A stretch of DNA of 64,000 nt, from assembly GCA_001695595.3 (NCBI GenBank), contig MBPM02000082.1, forward strand, positions 1 to 64,000, read 5' to 3'. The DNA comes from Plasmopara viticola. Its lineage: Eukaryota > Oomycota > Peronosporomycetes > Peronosporales > Peronosporaceae. The position numbers were made by a program, and so were the translations under genes. The notes below the pieces were generated by a model. That model saw only the letters and a list, made by a program, of their open reading frames with translations. It was not told the origin of the DNA and made no database searches. Below are positions 11,243-23,758 of this stretch, piece by piece. Position 1 is the first letter of the stretch, and every line of letters starts with the position of its first letter.

Positions 11243-11800
11243 TTGTAAATTCTCTGGCCAAATAAATAATGAAGGAGTGCTTTGCGCATCAGCTAATAAG
11301 GATGCGAGGTCTTAAGACTGGTACAGTGGTTCTATCTACGTTTGTTCGACGATTTGAAAATTCGGTTGCTTGGCTCTGGTATAACATATATAATTATTGG
11401 ATAGCGGATCGCAAAATTAGCCTTATCATTAGCTAATTACTTATTGCTACCTATCGTGAACACGTCCCAAGCAATGGCAGGTATCGATCAGTTCTACTAA
11501 TTTCCAGCCCGATAAAAAAACATTTCACTTCCTGCGGCCGGAGCGATCAAACTCCACTGGCATAGTACAAAGTCGTAGCAATTGTAATCTTTTGGCATCG
11601 TCAGCGCTTAACAGGACAAATCATCCCCCCTTATACGTTATCATACAAAGCGATGCTTTAATAAAAACATATTTTTCATTTATTGGGGTCATTTGTATTG
11701 ACAATCCTTCCTTCGGCATCTGCTACTGCAATACGTTCGTTGCCACAATGAGGCGATTAAATCATAAAGTCTAAGAAAGGGGCTCCAAGCGTCTATTAAT
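11243..11800 (-). repeat. Upstream module of copy 4
   Basis: Diverged upstream module, with CAAGCAATGGCAG near 11470. The 11520-11640 stretch resembles 23970-24050 upstream of the intact minus-strand gene, including CAGCGCTTAACAGGACAA. No gene seen. Confidence 0.45.
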
Positions 11801-14230
11801 GGACTACTGGACTCTATCAGTCATGATAAAGGTGGCGACATGAAGTAAATGCGTTAACAAAAGTTAGTATGCTCAAGCTGGACCATAAAAGTTCAAGTCT
11901 TTTTAATATCATCAGCCTATTTTTCCGAAGACTTTCGTTGATCATTCCGTCATACTCAAGGACGATTACGTTTAAAATAGATTGACAAAAAATATGTGGT
12001 GCTGGCGAATGTTGGCGCACAAGTACCCCATCTATAGCAACCATATTTAATAAAACAAGACAACGACGGCGACAACCGTGACTCTGTTGTAAGTTCTTTA
12101 TCTCCCCTGCGCAAGTGTATGTACAGCTATATCTGCGCCCAATGACTCAATGTACGTTTTGGAGAGAACATGAGCTCCAAACCTTGCTCTATTGCGCAAT
12201 ACACACACAACCATCTCGCTAATGTACGAGTGGTAAATTCGTGCTTGAGTTTTTTCCAATGACGAGTTTGAACGAGATCCACTTTTTGGCCTTTAGGATT
12301 TGTTTTGTTATTGTTCGTAATGCGGTAAAAACTACAATAATTGTTGGATGACAAGGTAGATTAAGCGTCTTTAAATTTACTGTGCTTAGAATGGCTTTGA
12401 AAGCGATGTTTAAAATGAATACTATATGGAGGCTGTAGACGCATTCAATTGCTTAAATACTTCCACAGCAAGACGCACGGAATGGTGCCAGCTTGTTAAT
12501 CATTGCTGTCGCAACTTATCAGCTCTTTTAAAATGGTTTGATCCGACACACCCGGCTTTGATGCCGCATTGGCGGTTCTTCATACCACTATCTCATTCGG
12601 CACACACTTCTCGCTGGCATAGATTTCTAACTTTCCTAAAAAGATGCAATTGCGGTTTGCACCTTTAAAAGTAAGGATACATTTTTAATCGCAAATCCTG
12701 TGTTTAATCAACTGACGTAGTCAAATTTGGAATAACGTCTTTCCTTGTTTTACGAAGGCGAATCGCCCTTCGGTCATGATTCATCGTAAAGCTTCTTAGT
12801 TCTTTAGCCATCAAGGTATTTCGAGCCTTTGAAATTTTGCAGTGTGTAAGATGCTTTCCTCGACCGAGACACTTTACGCGCTTTAATTGGCTCTCCTATC
12901 CACACGGGCTGGTCTTTTTCCGCGGTAGTGCAAAAATTTGCCCCGTGTATTGACGTGCCCCAGAACAATTAGCAATATTCAATTTACTGACTTCCACCTG
13001 AGGGCATGAACAGCGCACTTTACATACAGACTTTTGATGACCACAATGTAATCTACTCCGCCAATCTACGCCTTCAATAAGTTTTTAGCTCCTGACAAGC
13101 CGCTTTTTTCTTTATCGTCGCCTTCAAGACGACCTTCTACCACATCCAATCTTTTTGAAGTCGAACCGCATAAAAAAGTTCCAAACTTGCAATCCGATTC
13201 GGGCAGTTTTTATTGAGCAGTGTGCTACAAAAAGGCGCTCGTCGTTGATGGGGCGTCGAGCATGGTGGCGTGGGTTAACGCTAGCTTTTGAATATGTGAA
13301 AGAATGTTCTGGGTTTTTTGTTGGGTTTAAGGGCTAACGTTTGCCCATATGATCATAAGGATCTAAAAAGTATTTTTAAACTGACGATGTGATTAAAATA
13401 TTCTGCTACAAACGTAGACAATCACAAAAGGCTTATCAATTGATGTTATTGATCGCTTCAATTGTAGCGTTATTAGCGACCAAGTAAATGTTTTGAAGAC
13501 TGCTCGCCGAACGTGTCTTTTATGTCACATTTAGAGATATTATAATAGTCACAAATTGCCATCGGAAACAGTTAATTGGCTTGATGAATCAAGGCACGCT
13601 TATGTCGCGTATATTCAATGGGATATGATGAAAAATGTATTTCACAATCACGAGAAGCTTAAAGGAGGTACGTGCTTAAGCAGCAGTGGATCCTTTCCGC
13701 CGTACATTATCCTGGCAGAGATTAATGCGGTATCTTTGCTCATAATCGTCATGTAACCTCCCGAGTTCGATTTGAGCCAGGGGGCGCTGCAAAGTGCGAA
13801 AGATTGTTTGGAAGATAATCTTGGATTTAGTTTCATTAAAAAAAGCTAGGGTGGACATTTGAAAGGATTAGAGTGTAAAAATCACTCAGCCGGAGAAGCT
13901 AAAAATCCAACAGGGTCGTTACGGCTGCTTCAAACTTGTGTCCCTTCTAATGACCACGAATAAATTTGTCGTTCGATTCATTACTCGCGAACAATAACGA
14001 TCCGGATCTTGGATTTCAAGTCCGGACAATGGCACAAATCCGGGATTTTAGGCGCCAAAAAAGGCATGCCAAGGCTATTCATCTAATCGAAAAATTTAAA
14101 ATAATGGGCAGAGGCACCAGGTGTAGCTTGATTTACATCGGGATCCATAGTCATATCAAAAGTCGCCTAATACTGTGTGTACTGCAGAAGAATGGAAATG
14201 TCTCAAAAGAGCCGAGGCCAATCTTCTAGG
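11801..14230. other. Unassigned region with repeat fragments and short open frames
   Basis: 11980-12340 is a copy of the intergenic block with CAACGACGGCGACA and the AATACACACACAACCATCTC stretch. From about 12400 to 14230 I find no counterpart in the window and no recognisable domain. Open frames of 60-87 codons occur (for example 12426-12668 and 13966-14229, plus strand) but show no family features. It may be a decayed insertion, because the blocks on either side (near 11640 and from 14240) are parts of one array unit. Confidence 0.35.
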
Positions 14231-14570
14231 CAAACCGGGCCGTATACAGCGTGAAAGTAGATACGAATTTCATATAAATGACCAAATAGCAAGTTTTTTA
14301 TAGAGGCGAGTCTGTAATTGTCACGACTATCTTGCAAAGAGTGTTTTTTGGCTAAAGTATTACTTTTGACATTGCCATTATTTAAGTTTCAATGCAAAGA
14401 CAAAAAAATTCTTGCGACTTTAGTACGATCACAAAAAAGTTTAATTAATGCTGGTGTCGATATGGTAATATTTCTAGATAGTTTAATGCAACATATGTGT
14501 CAAGACCGGTAGCGAGCAGTCTGATGGCCATGACGATGGGGCAGATTGTGTGTGTAAAGTTGCACAATGA
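14231..14570 (-). repeat. Conserved distal upstream block (minus copy)
   Basis: Reverse-oriented copy of a block found upstream of effectors at 29540-29740, 37330-37470, 44250-44400 and 59340-59490, and again reversed at 24420-24620. Shared features are CATATGTGTCAAGACCGGTA, the CAGTCTGATGGCCATGACGA stretch and the AATGCTGGTGTCGATAT stretch. It has no effector of its own nearby. Confidence 0.6.
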
Positions 14571-17500
14571 TAGACCATTTTTGTTTTTCTTACTTTTCTA
14601 GTTGTGGTCGATATCGAAACAATAGTAATACAGTGGCAGTGATTTTATTTATTCAAAGAATGGTTTGTCACCCTTTTGTTGGATAGTGTTAGTGATTTTG
14701 GCGCTTCAAAACCCGATTGATAGCAACAACAATAAATGAAGCAAGACAACGACGGTGAAATAGTGATCCTGTTACAAACTTTTTTAACCTTATTAGCGCG
14801 AACAAATGGCCGGCTATATCTGCACCTATGACTTTCTAATGATCTGAGAGAGTCTTATAAATAAAAGACAAATCACAAACCGTGTGCTATTGCGCACTCA
14901 CCTACCTAACGTACAAGTGGTGTATTTGGAAGTGATCAATTTTGGCTTTGGCAATGGATCTGGCCGCTCTTTGTGCATTAAGATTTGCTTTTCCGCACGA
15001 ATAATACGAGCTATTAGATCAAAAAGTAGTAAGCTTTTTCGAATCACGTCAGTACATACGCCTTATATTACCTGAAGTAGCATTCGATAGCTGATGAGAC
15101 AGAACCGACTACTACAAGCGCAAGACACATAGAGTGCTGACCATGGTTAAGGGTACGTCACCCTTTCATGTGAGAAGCTGATATTATGCATCAATTAGGC
15201 CGAGTGCACTGTACATTATATATCTCATCTCGTTGTCTCGCATGACGCCTTTTTTCAAATCGCGCCAGTACCAAGATAAATTCCGAACCTAGGTTACCAT
15301 GAAGTCCACGATGCACCACTTGCAATAAGGCTTAATTTGCTTCAAACAATCGGCGTGGAATGCGAGAAATTGCTCGCTCGAATTCCTTTCTACTCATAGT
15401 TTGCTTGAAAACTTGCGTTGATGAAGACACACTACCTTTTGGATAAATACTACTGCCGTGCTACGTGGTATTTGCTTTCTTGAACCATTTTAAGTTTAAA
15501 TCGCCTCTATCAGTAACACTGTTGAAGGGCTGAGGAGACAGTATTTTATCGAACATGATACCGATAAGATGAGTGCTTCCGAATAAAGTTTTTCTTTTTC
15601 GTACAAAGTACCTTCTTTGCTTCGTTTGAGCCAACAAGAGCTAGAAGCTGATCTCTTCTGTAGGTCGAATGACTGACGCTGTGGCCATGCCATTGAACTT
15701 AACGCCTTTTCGAGTCCTTATGATCATTTGACTCAGCTCAAGTAGATATCTTAGATATGAGCCTTATTGTGCCTTTGAGCTTTATCGGTCTCTTCTCTCG
15801 ATAAAGAAAAGCATTATTGACTTCACGGTCTCCTTTACCTTCTCATATTATAACCAAACGTCCTGCACTGCTCGATAATCATCTTGCGTTGCTGTCTCCC
15901 CTCTTGAGAGATTGATGCTGCCAAAGTTTTGGTCGTGTTGGCACTATTGTACCTCATACTGTCATCTAGCATGCAGCATTGCTTCGCAGTACTTCACTCC
16001 ATAAAATACGTTCGTTCACTTTAAGACGCATGAAAAGGCAGCACCCAAATGCCTCGGCCCTTCACCGACTGTGTTCCGCATGACATACAGCAAATGCTGT
16101 CCACGATAAGCATTGTCAGTGGCTTCGCCTGCATGCTTTAAGTTTAGCCGACCATGCATCATATTTTAATCACCAAAAGCAGGTTCTAAACTACACAACG
16201 TGCTAATTTACTTACATATGCAGAGAACGCAGAAAGTGCTGGATTGTAAAGTCACTTTTCAGTTGCGCATACGCCGGTCCACCTGGGTGATACCACACTA
16301 TCTTAGCTCATAGCCACAAATACTGGTCACCAATGGCTCATGCCTGCCATTCAAATGATGTACATTGACCGTCTACGCCATACTTTCTTCTTCTTTCTGG
16401 CCAAAGTGGGTCAATAGCACACCAGATCTGCGCTAGGACCAGAGTGAATGACACCTCATGGCATTTTAGCGTCATACTTCGTGTCTACACCCACCAACTC
16501 AACAGCACTTGACCCTATCAAGTCGAGAATTTTTAAAATAAAGCCAGATACAGATTTCTTGTTCACGCCTTTAGGCACACGGTTTTAATGACATATGATG
16601 TACTCAAAGAACCTCAGTATATGACATGTATACTCCGACGGTGAGCAATATAACGTATTTAAATGATGCCCGTAGGTCAATAAGTTTTGATGATCACTTT
16701 CTGCAATCTGTAAAGGTTGCTGGAATATGGAAATATCAAGCTTCCTCACACGACTATTAAGCTCGGAAATCATTTAAAGAAAGCATTGGCACATTTTTCT
16801 TTGCTGATCAGTAACTCAGGGGTCTGCAATTTAATCATGCCAAACTTTAGGCTCGTAGTAACAAGTCGCTCTCTGGGTGCTGGCTCCACTACCGTTTTCT
16901 ACCCATCCCACCTGGAAGAAACCTCACAAAATCTCAGACTAGATTTTTAAATTAAGTTGAATGAGACAGGGCTGCAAAGAACTCAAGCGATTCTCGATTC
17001 GGGTGTAGGCCGCAAATTCCGAAAAACATATTTTGACTGAACTTGGCACTGTTTGAAAGTCACATGCATAGCCCCCGTTTGACCTAAAACAATGGTTTTT
17101 CCTGAACGAAGTGTCATTCATTGATGGTTGGCCTTGCGGCGCGCAAAGCAGATGAGTTTGCTACCCAGCAATAAGGCGTACGTCGACCGGATATCATCCA
17201 TCTAGAGATACTACACTTTCTCGCCGGATCCTTTGTCAGTAAAGTGAGATATTCTCACATGGGACGGCGACTTACGTCGGTACCTGGCTGTAGTCGAGTC
17301 ACACAGCCCTTGGCGGTTTGTTGTTGTACTAGACCCATTCTAGGGATATATCGAGTCTGTCGTCTTTGGCCTTACCTATCTTTTCTAGCACTTAAATTTT
17401 AAATGACCTCGTTAACAAGGGCACTTAATGCCGAGTCTGTGCCGTGAAAAGATAATATTTCCTGCTTATTCTTATGAGATTTTTTGCGTGGCCAATACAA

Positions 17501-17990
17501 GTCGAAAATCTTTCAGGCATACCCTCGAGTGATGAAAATTATTGACAATGTTGCTGTTAGCCTGAAGCTTCTTTGTAGTCCTAGCGTCATAAGGCTAGAG
17601 GAGTGTGCGCCGAAGCGCACGTACCGCTCCTCGTTATACTCCTTGTCCAGAGGTTACGGCTCCTGGAACTAAAAAAAATGATCGACGCACCTCCACGGTA
17701 ATGTGAGGTGCCCTCCCGAACCTGAGCGGTTGTTTGGGAATGATCGCCGGCGAAGCAAAGTTATCAAAACGACAACTGCCTACCACATATTTTTCGGTCT
17801 CACCAGAAGTCGGTACGTGTGCTGTACCAAAAATCGAGATCCTTTTTAATAATTCATTTTTGTATGCGCCCGTTTCATAGTAGAAGCTGACTGTAAAAGA
17901 GCCATCAACTAGAGAGGCTCCTTTATTGTTTCAAAACATATTAAAATAAGGCAAATAGTCTCCTGAAAGAGGACAAAATTGACATTTTAC
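14571..17990 (-). repeat. Long intergenic blocks of the duplicated unit (inverted arm)
   Basis: No intact gene. 14640-15080 is the reverse of about 34960-35170. 15100-16500 is the reverse of 33500-34800 and includes CCTTCACCGACTGTGTTCCG near 16055. 17050-17240 and 17300-17860 are reverse copies of 32770-32960 and 32160-32600. The order is therefore the mirror image of the right arm. Confidence 0.55.
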
Positions 17991-20094
17991 AGAGACCAAC
18001 TCCGGCCATCCACATTGTAACGTGGAGAAGGAGTACAAGCGTTGACTAGATCAAGCTTAAATACTTTCAAGTTCCAAAGCTTATGTTCTTTGTTCGCGCT
18101 TTAAAAATCACTTAATCTCCTAGTTCACTTGCTAGCCCCTGCAAAGATACCAGAGATACCAGGAAGTGATTTTGGGTAAAGATACATGTATGAGCGGTGT
18201 AACATCTGGGAATTGATGTCCGACCAAAAATTAATCGTTCAGCCAATCAGAAGCCATGAAAGCCAAACAATTTGATCCATATTTGAAGGATTGATGGCCA
18301 GTAAATCGAAAGTGGTGGCTGCGCATTAAATCCTTTAGTATATTGTTTGCAGCACACCATAGTAAGTTTATCTATGTATTGGTAGATTTTAACTTTGTCG
18401 ATATAAAAATCTATCAATGGAGGTATTTTCGGGCCGCGGATTTAAGATCTTATCCTGAAGCCCTCTACATATACAAATTTGGGGCCTATGAGTTGGGGTC
18501 AGGTATTTTTTACATGTAGTGCTTATCTAACTCTGCAGCAAGTTGATTTAAATACAACAATTTTCTTCATTGTTTTTCGTCATTTTTTCTTAAACTCACG
18601 AGTCTGGTATGTTTTAGTATGTCTTGTAACGTTTAGCGACCTATATCGAGTTTCTATATCTAAGGGCTGCGAAAGTTCAACCTCGAAGCTCAATCGGAAT
18701 GTTGTCACAACAATACGTCAGTTGTATTTGCCTAACCCATGTCAATCCGACGGTACTGAGCTGATTTTGGCAAGATTAACTTACAATCCACTTTGGTGGT
18801 GTCGATCTCTTGGAAAGAAAGACAGCAGCACAAGGTGCCTTTTGAGCAGAGAAAAGCATCTCGTATTGCACAGGAGGATCGGAAGTAGACGTTGAAGTCA
18901 TAAGCGCTTGGCTATATCGAAATTGAAAGACCAGTATAGCTTAAAGGTAAATAAGACTCGTGCATATTCCACAAGTGGATTCTCTGCTTAAGATGGAAGA
19001 GTTGTCTGCGGCAAAAATTATAACGTGCTATGAGCTTAAGGACTTCGCCGAAGTGGTGGTCATTCGACCTGCAGAAGACATCCGCCTCTCACTTTTGCTC
19101 GCGCAGAAGGCAAGAAAATACACTTAGTACTCAAAGCAAATATTTAAATCATCAAGACTCATCTGTTTTATATTGTACCGGTAAGGCATCTTCTTGTGAT
19201 TCTCTTGAGTAGCGTATCCATCTCGGAGGAGTAAACATTATTACACTGATTTGATTCCATAAGCAAATACTGCGTAGCGCGGCAGTAACATTTACTCACG
19301 AAGAGGAGTGACTTCTTTAACATCAGCTTCCGTGCAACTCGCGGGAAGAAATAAATCAAGCGAGCAAGTCTTCTCGTTTCACGCCGGTTTTCGTGGCAGC
19401 GACTTTATGGCCCTTGTCGCATCATAGACACTTATAAACTAAGTTTAGCTTTTATCCTAGTATTAGCGCGAATTCTAAAGAGGATGCGATGCAAAAAATA
19501 GGATATGATGTAGTCGATGTATATTATCACACGGAAGAGTGCCATTGACCGCGGTCAGCACTCAGTGCGTCTTGCTCTGGGAACAGTAAGTCATGTTTTA
19601 AGATTAATCAAATGCGTCTGCAGGCTCAATAAGGCGTTTGTACCGATCTATTCAGATATTTTTCTTGAAAAATATACAGAACACGGAAAGAGAGGCAAAC
19701 ATCGTAGAGGCTTAACCTACCTTGACCTTCCTAACAACAATAGAGAAAAAATTAAGTACACAAAAAGCGGAACTCGTCATGTAAATAAAGGTCAATCCTT
19801 CGAAGTTTACCATTCAAACGTTAGTGAGACGTTTGCGTCAAATGCGCAAAAGAACCCGATTTGCAATTCGTGTCTCTCTCTTCAAACCTTTCAAATTTCT
19901 AAGATTCAATAGGCGCAGATAATGCCGTACATACATTTGCGCAGGCGAAACAACGGATTTGTAGCAGGATCACTGATGTCACTGTCGTTGTCTTGTCTTA
20001 TTTAATGTTATCAGAGTTTTGAAGTGTTTTGATTATATGAAGCTTTTCTTAAAAATTCTAATCGTAATCGTTTTCAAGTGTGACGCAACGATGA
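17991..20094. other. Unassigned region; partial repeat match at 19500-19900
   Basis: 18000-18480 has no match that I recognise. An open frame of 138 codons at 18479-18895 (plus) has no visible domain, and its base composition looks non-coding. 18800-19600 contains plus-oriented pieces of the same intergenic block as 34240-34860 (for example the GCGTAGCGCGGCAGTAACATT stretch near 19273), so this part is oriented opposite to its neighbours. Confidence 0.35.
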
Positions 20095-21200
20095 ATGATA
20101 TCTTTCGAAAGAACTGGCTGCTTAATTTCTCGGCTTACGCTCTTGCTTCATTGTCACTCTTCTCAGAAGTCCAACTGGTTGAATCCTCGAGATAGGAACG
20201 CTTGCAGAATGAAGCTACAGCTACCAATTGAACAATTACTGTTTATTTGTATCGAACGCAATCGAAAGAAGCGTGCGTTGGAGGCGCAATTGTCCCCGTA
20301 TAGCCGACGAAGCCAATTTCTGTCACGCAAGACCATGTTGGAAGCTCAGGAAACTCGCGGGGGGGGCATATCGCGAATTGGAAATCGATGTGTTTCACGC
20401 CTAACGGGTTGCTCTGCTTGAAAAAGTGCTTTCAGAGCGCAAGAAAGAGAGTGCCTTGAGCGTCAAAGCCTGAGCTGAACTGTCAAGAAGCGCTCGCCAA
20501 AAACAGCAACCCCTTGTACACCCGATTGTGTACTTGGCCGTGCCAATGATGCCCCAGGAGAACGACGTCAAGGACGCTTACTTTAGAGACTGATTCATGG
20601 TCGTGCCGTGCAAACGATGATGTTTAAAGGTAAAAAGAGACGGACAGAGCTAATTACCGAGTATTTGCACTGCAATGTCGCGAGCAGTCTGTTCAAAAGC
20701 AGGTTTTTGATACTGACAGTGTCGATCGTGTGCTCACAACTGCATGAAAGATGAAGTAGTTTGTGAAATTCCTGTCTCTTTTGGTCCGTAAAGTTGAAGA
20801 AGGAGGACGATGGCAAGCGGACAGGCTAATGCGAAAGCAAGAAAATGAGGCAATTCGACGGGTGATGCCGGTACATGCGGGAACATTGCGCGATTTCGTC
20901 GTAGGAGGTTGCAACAGAGCAATCGCTTGCTCAGGCTTTTGCATGAGCTGCATTTTCGCAGTGTTGGTGTGTACAGAAGCTGGAGAACAAGTTGGACAGC
21001 GACGAAAACGTCGTGCGCGAGCGTGTTGCAAAATTCTTGCTGTTGCATGTACAGCAACTGCGCGTAAGCTGCAAAGCAGCTCAAGATAAAAGAAAAGATG
21101 TAACGGCGGCGCATGCACTTTGACGGAGATTATTGCAGGCGTGTAATGATAAAATGATATGGTGTGCTGCCACAAAAAATATACCACAAGAGAAAATTGC
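20095..21200 (+). pseudogene. Broken gene for an unrecognised coiled-coil protein
   Basis: Successive frames give charged, helical peptides typical of a coiled coil: IERNRKKRALEAQL near 20250, AYRELEIDVFHA and LLEKVLSERKKESAL near 20370-20470, then RKVEEGGRWQADRLMRKQEN near 20785-20845. Last comes QKLENKLDSDENVVRERVAK near 20970-21030. Stops and shifts separate them, so it is not expressed as one protein. Composition (more GC) differs from the flanks. It does not belong to the effector family and may be a captured host gene fragment. Identity unknown. Confidence 0.5.
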
Positions 21201-21346
21201 ATTGCCTAACTGACTAACATATCGTACTTTGCTGTTTGTAGTCATGTAATACCACTATATTCCTCAAGTCATTAATCTTTTCAGTCATACAATGCTAAAA
21301 CTGCCACGATCTCTGATCCAATCGCCAATAGAGGCAACTCCTAAGC
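21201..21346 (-). other. 3' flank of the intact minus-strand effector gene
   Basis: Matches the region just past the stop codon in other copies (39026-39130, 54380-54480), including the TCATTAATCTTTTCAGTC-like stretch seen here in reverse orientation. It probably holds the 3' untranslated region; no clear terminator signal was seen. Confidence 0.4.
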
Positions 21347-22492
21347 TTACGCGGCTGGTGCTGCCAACTTCTTTCCCACCAACTTCTCCGCCAGCTTCTT
21401 CTTCAAATTCTCCGCCAGCTTCTTCTTCAAATTCTCCGCCAGCTCCTTTTCGTCTTTAGTATTCGCTGTTCTGATGATATTTTTGATTATGTCTGTTTCA
21501 AAGTGGCTTACAAGGACCTGGGCGAGAGTCACGTCCTTACCTGTCTTTTTTTGGTACATTTTCGCGTACCTTATCCATGATTCAAGCTCCAGGTTATCAT
21601 TTGGGGTTCTGTCAAGCAACAAATATTTGAAAACAAGCTCCGGCGCCTCATCTTTACTCAGCCAGAACTTTTCTAATTCGAGTTGCAGGTTGGTCGCCAG
21701 CGTCGCTGTTTCCTTTTTTTTTGAAAGTTTTGAAGCAATTAGAAGCGAAGACAGACTGCTGTGATCGAAAGAGTGGAGCAGCTGCTGTAATGGCGTCATT
21801 GACCTTCCAAGGTTGTATTCACTCAGATAAGCGCTCCAGATATTATACGCACGGCCGGTAAGCAAGATTGGGTGGATCGGGTCCGACTGCAAAAGGTTGT
21901 GAAGTTCCATTGGGGATACTGCGTCCTTTTTCCAAGCTTCGATCTGCTCTTTCTGTAGTCTCGTGCCAAGAGCTCGAATTGACGGTTTTTTTGCTCGCTC
22001 TGCTTGTCCCAGCATCGTATTCAATTCATAAGGACTAAATTGCCCGTTTAACTTTGCCAAAACTGACACTTTCTTCCCGGGGCGATTCGGATTAAAGCTA
22101 TCCACGTAACGGACCCAATTACGAAACCTAGAATCCATCAAAATGTTCCCCTTGACCTGGTCGAGCTTTAGATTGGTGTAGACAGTAAAAGGATGCACAC
22201 TTAACACCCTCCACCAACCTAATTTGAGCCCGAGGGTAGTGTGGTCGATTGGAGCCATCACCGCCTGCTTACTCTTGGCCAGTAAAGTTGCAAATCCAAT
22301 ATTTTCGATACCTGGAGCCCTCTCTTCGTGTCTTGCGTTCGGCGGGTCCGAGAGGAGGGTACCAGGTTGATTCGCAGTGGATGAAAAGGTCCCTGAGGGT
22401 GTGGGGGACGCAGTCGCATTCGCAGAAGCATCGGCTTCGGATATAAGGAAGAAGAGTATTAAGAGTGCTCGAGCAAAGCTGCAAAGAAGCAT
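21347..22492 (-). CDS. Secreted LWY-type RXLR-like effector, intact (381 aa)
   Basis: Predicted secreted effector, expected to act inside or at the host cell; the target is unknown. Residues 1-22 form a signal peptide ending EADA, followed by a Ser/Thr/Ala linker with a possible N-glycosylation site (NAT at 25-27). The RXLR position reads GTLL (44-47), lacking both arginines, but the EER motif is kept as HEER (55-58). Three LWY-type units follow, with W/Y pairs near 93/129, 187/222 and 277/309. The tail (352-371) is a Lys/Glu/Leu helix in which LAENLKKK is repeated, encoded by a 24-base tandem duplication near 21383-21431. The longer open frame begins at 22585, but the conserved initiator lies at 22509-22530, so ATG 22492 is preferred; this is the position conserved in paralogues. 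A deleted LINE sits about 90 bases upstream. Confidence 0.85.
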   Translation of the reverse strand: MLLCSFARALLILFFLISEADASANATASPTPSGTFSSTANQPGTLLSDPPNARHEERAPGIENIGFATLLAKSKQAVMAPIDHTTLGLKLGWWRVLSVHPFTVYTNLKLDQVKGNILMDSRFRNWVRYVDSFNPNRPGKKVSVLAKLNGQFSPYELNTMLGQAERAKKPSIRALGTRLQKEQIEAWKKDAVSPMELHNLLQSDPIHPILLTGRAYNIWSAYLSEYNLGRSMTPLQQLLHSFDHSSLSSLLIASKLSKKKETATLATNLQLELEKFWLSKDEAPELVFKYLLLDRTPNDNLELESWIRYAKMYQKKTGKDVTLAQVLVSHFETDIIKNIIRTANTKDEKELAENLKKKLAENLKKKLAEKLVGKKLAAPAA

Positions 22493-22508
22493 AAGTGAAC
22501 TTGGTGGC

Positions 22509-22530
22509 AAATCGAATGATGAAAGGAGAG
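22509..22530 (-). promoter_or_regulatory. Putative oomycete initiator of the effector gene
   Basis: On the minus strand the sequence reads TTTCATCATTCGATTT about 20-35 bases before ATG 22492. This fits the oomycete initiator (TCATTY) with its downstream AT-rich flank, and the position is shared with paralogues (for example TTCATTATTCAATTCG at 37873-37888). It supports the shorter start. Confidence 0.5.
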
Positions 22531-22596
22531 TGCGAGTGGATTGCATTCTTGTATCCGTATGCGCATCATTGATTAAAAGGATCAATCTGAGAGCTT

Positions 22597-23744
22597 TTTC
22601 GGAAAAGGTTGGGGTGACGCCCTCCTTCCAAGCGCGGGGGCTTAATGCTCGCGCGCTTCGGGCAGGTGCTCTCGGGCATCTGCAGGTCTCTAACGAGTCT
22701 CACCCTCGACGCGACGGTCTCCAGCACCAGGCCAAACCCCCTTCCACGCCCTTAACCGCGCCAACCGCATCCGGATTGGCTCCTTTAATGTGAATTCTCT
22801 AGGTACGAAGCGCAAGAAGCACGAAACACTCCCCGAAGATCTCCGGCGCTACCGCGTCGATATCCTTGGCCTCCGAGAAACCAAGATCTACGATAGAGGT
22901 GAGCACCGCATTGATGACTTCCTTCTAACCCTGAAAAAAAAAAAAAAGCCAAGACCGAAGTCACCGAAATCCGCCGCCACTGCAACCCGTCGGGCGCCAC
23001 TCGACACGCCCGATCCCGAGAAGAAAGCTGGCACCACACTAAGAAGCTCGGAACACTCCTCGGCGATATTAAAGATCTATCCCGACGCAAGTCCCTGGCC
23101 ACCCTCGCGATCCACCGCCTCTGGTCCGTCTGGCTCCGCCCCACGTTCATCTCACCCAAGACACGCATTCGATTGTACAACACCTACGTTCTACCGATTC
23201 TGCTGTACAACTGGGCTCTTTCCAAGTCAGAGCTCCACGGCCTCGAGAGTTTCCATCGCCGCCAGCTTCGCTACGCTCTTGGCTATCGCTACCCCCGACC
23301 CATTTCGAATGCAAGACTCTACGACCTCTGTGATGAGCGGCCGCTGAGACTACGACTGACACAAGCTCGCTGGCGCCTGTTTGGCCATGTACTTCGCCGC
23401 TATCCCGACATTCCAGCTAACCTCCAGATGCGTGCCTACTTCTTCTCCACCGCAGCAAAATGGCGCGGACGTCCCCGCACCACGCTCCCCTCGACACTCG
23501 ACCACAACCTTGTTTCCCGTGGCTCCGGCTTTCGACTCCGGATAGCACAAGACCTCGAAGTGGTACGTACCCTTGCACAAGACCGAAAGAAATGGAAGAC
23601 CCATACGACCTCGGTGCTGGATGCACTGCCCGCCGAACGAGACTCGACGTATGCGGACACCACTCTATGCCGTGGACTAGCCAGACTGAGCCTAGCACGT
23701 GCATACCTTGGCAACGCGATAACGAAATACATTACATTACATTA
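22597..23744 (+). mobile_element. Internally deleted LINE, copy 1
   Basis: GC-rich insertion with target duplication CAATCTGAGAGCTT at 22583-22596 and 23745-23758. It has a 5' region of about 190 bases, then the first codons of an APE-type endonuclease (SFNVNSLG, then RYRVDILGLRETKI). An A-run follows, and then the C-terminal part of a LINE protein (LYNTYVLPILLYNWAL, RWRLFGHVLRR, WRGRPRTTLPS). The reverse transcriptase core is missing. It ends in (ATTAC)n. A longer A-run than in copy 2 (25013-26156) breaks the frame. It separates the effector gene at 21347-22492 from its conserved upstream module at 23759-23960. Confidence 0.88.
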
Positions 23745-23758
23745 CAATCTGAGAGCTT

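Noticed and set aside
18479..18895. 138-codon open frame on the plus strand
   Set aside because: No recognisable domain, no family relation in the window, and the surrounding DNA looks non-coding. The length is within what chance allows in a window this size.
20800..21202. Minus-strand frames of 126-169 codons over the coiled-coil remnant
   Set aside because: Their Cys/Leu/Ala-rich composition is what the reverse strand of a charged coiled-coil frame gives. No signal of a real protein.
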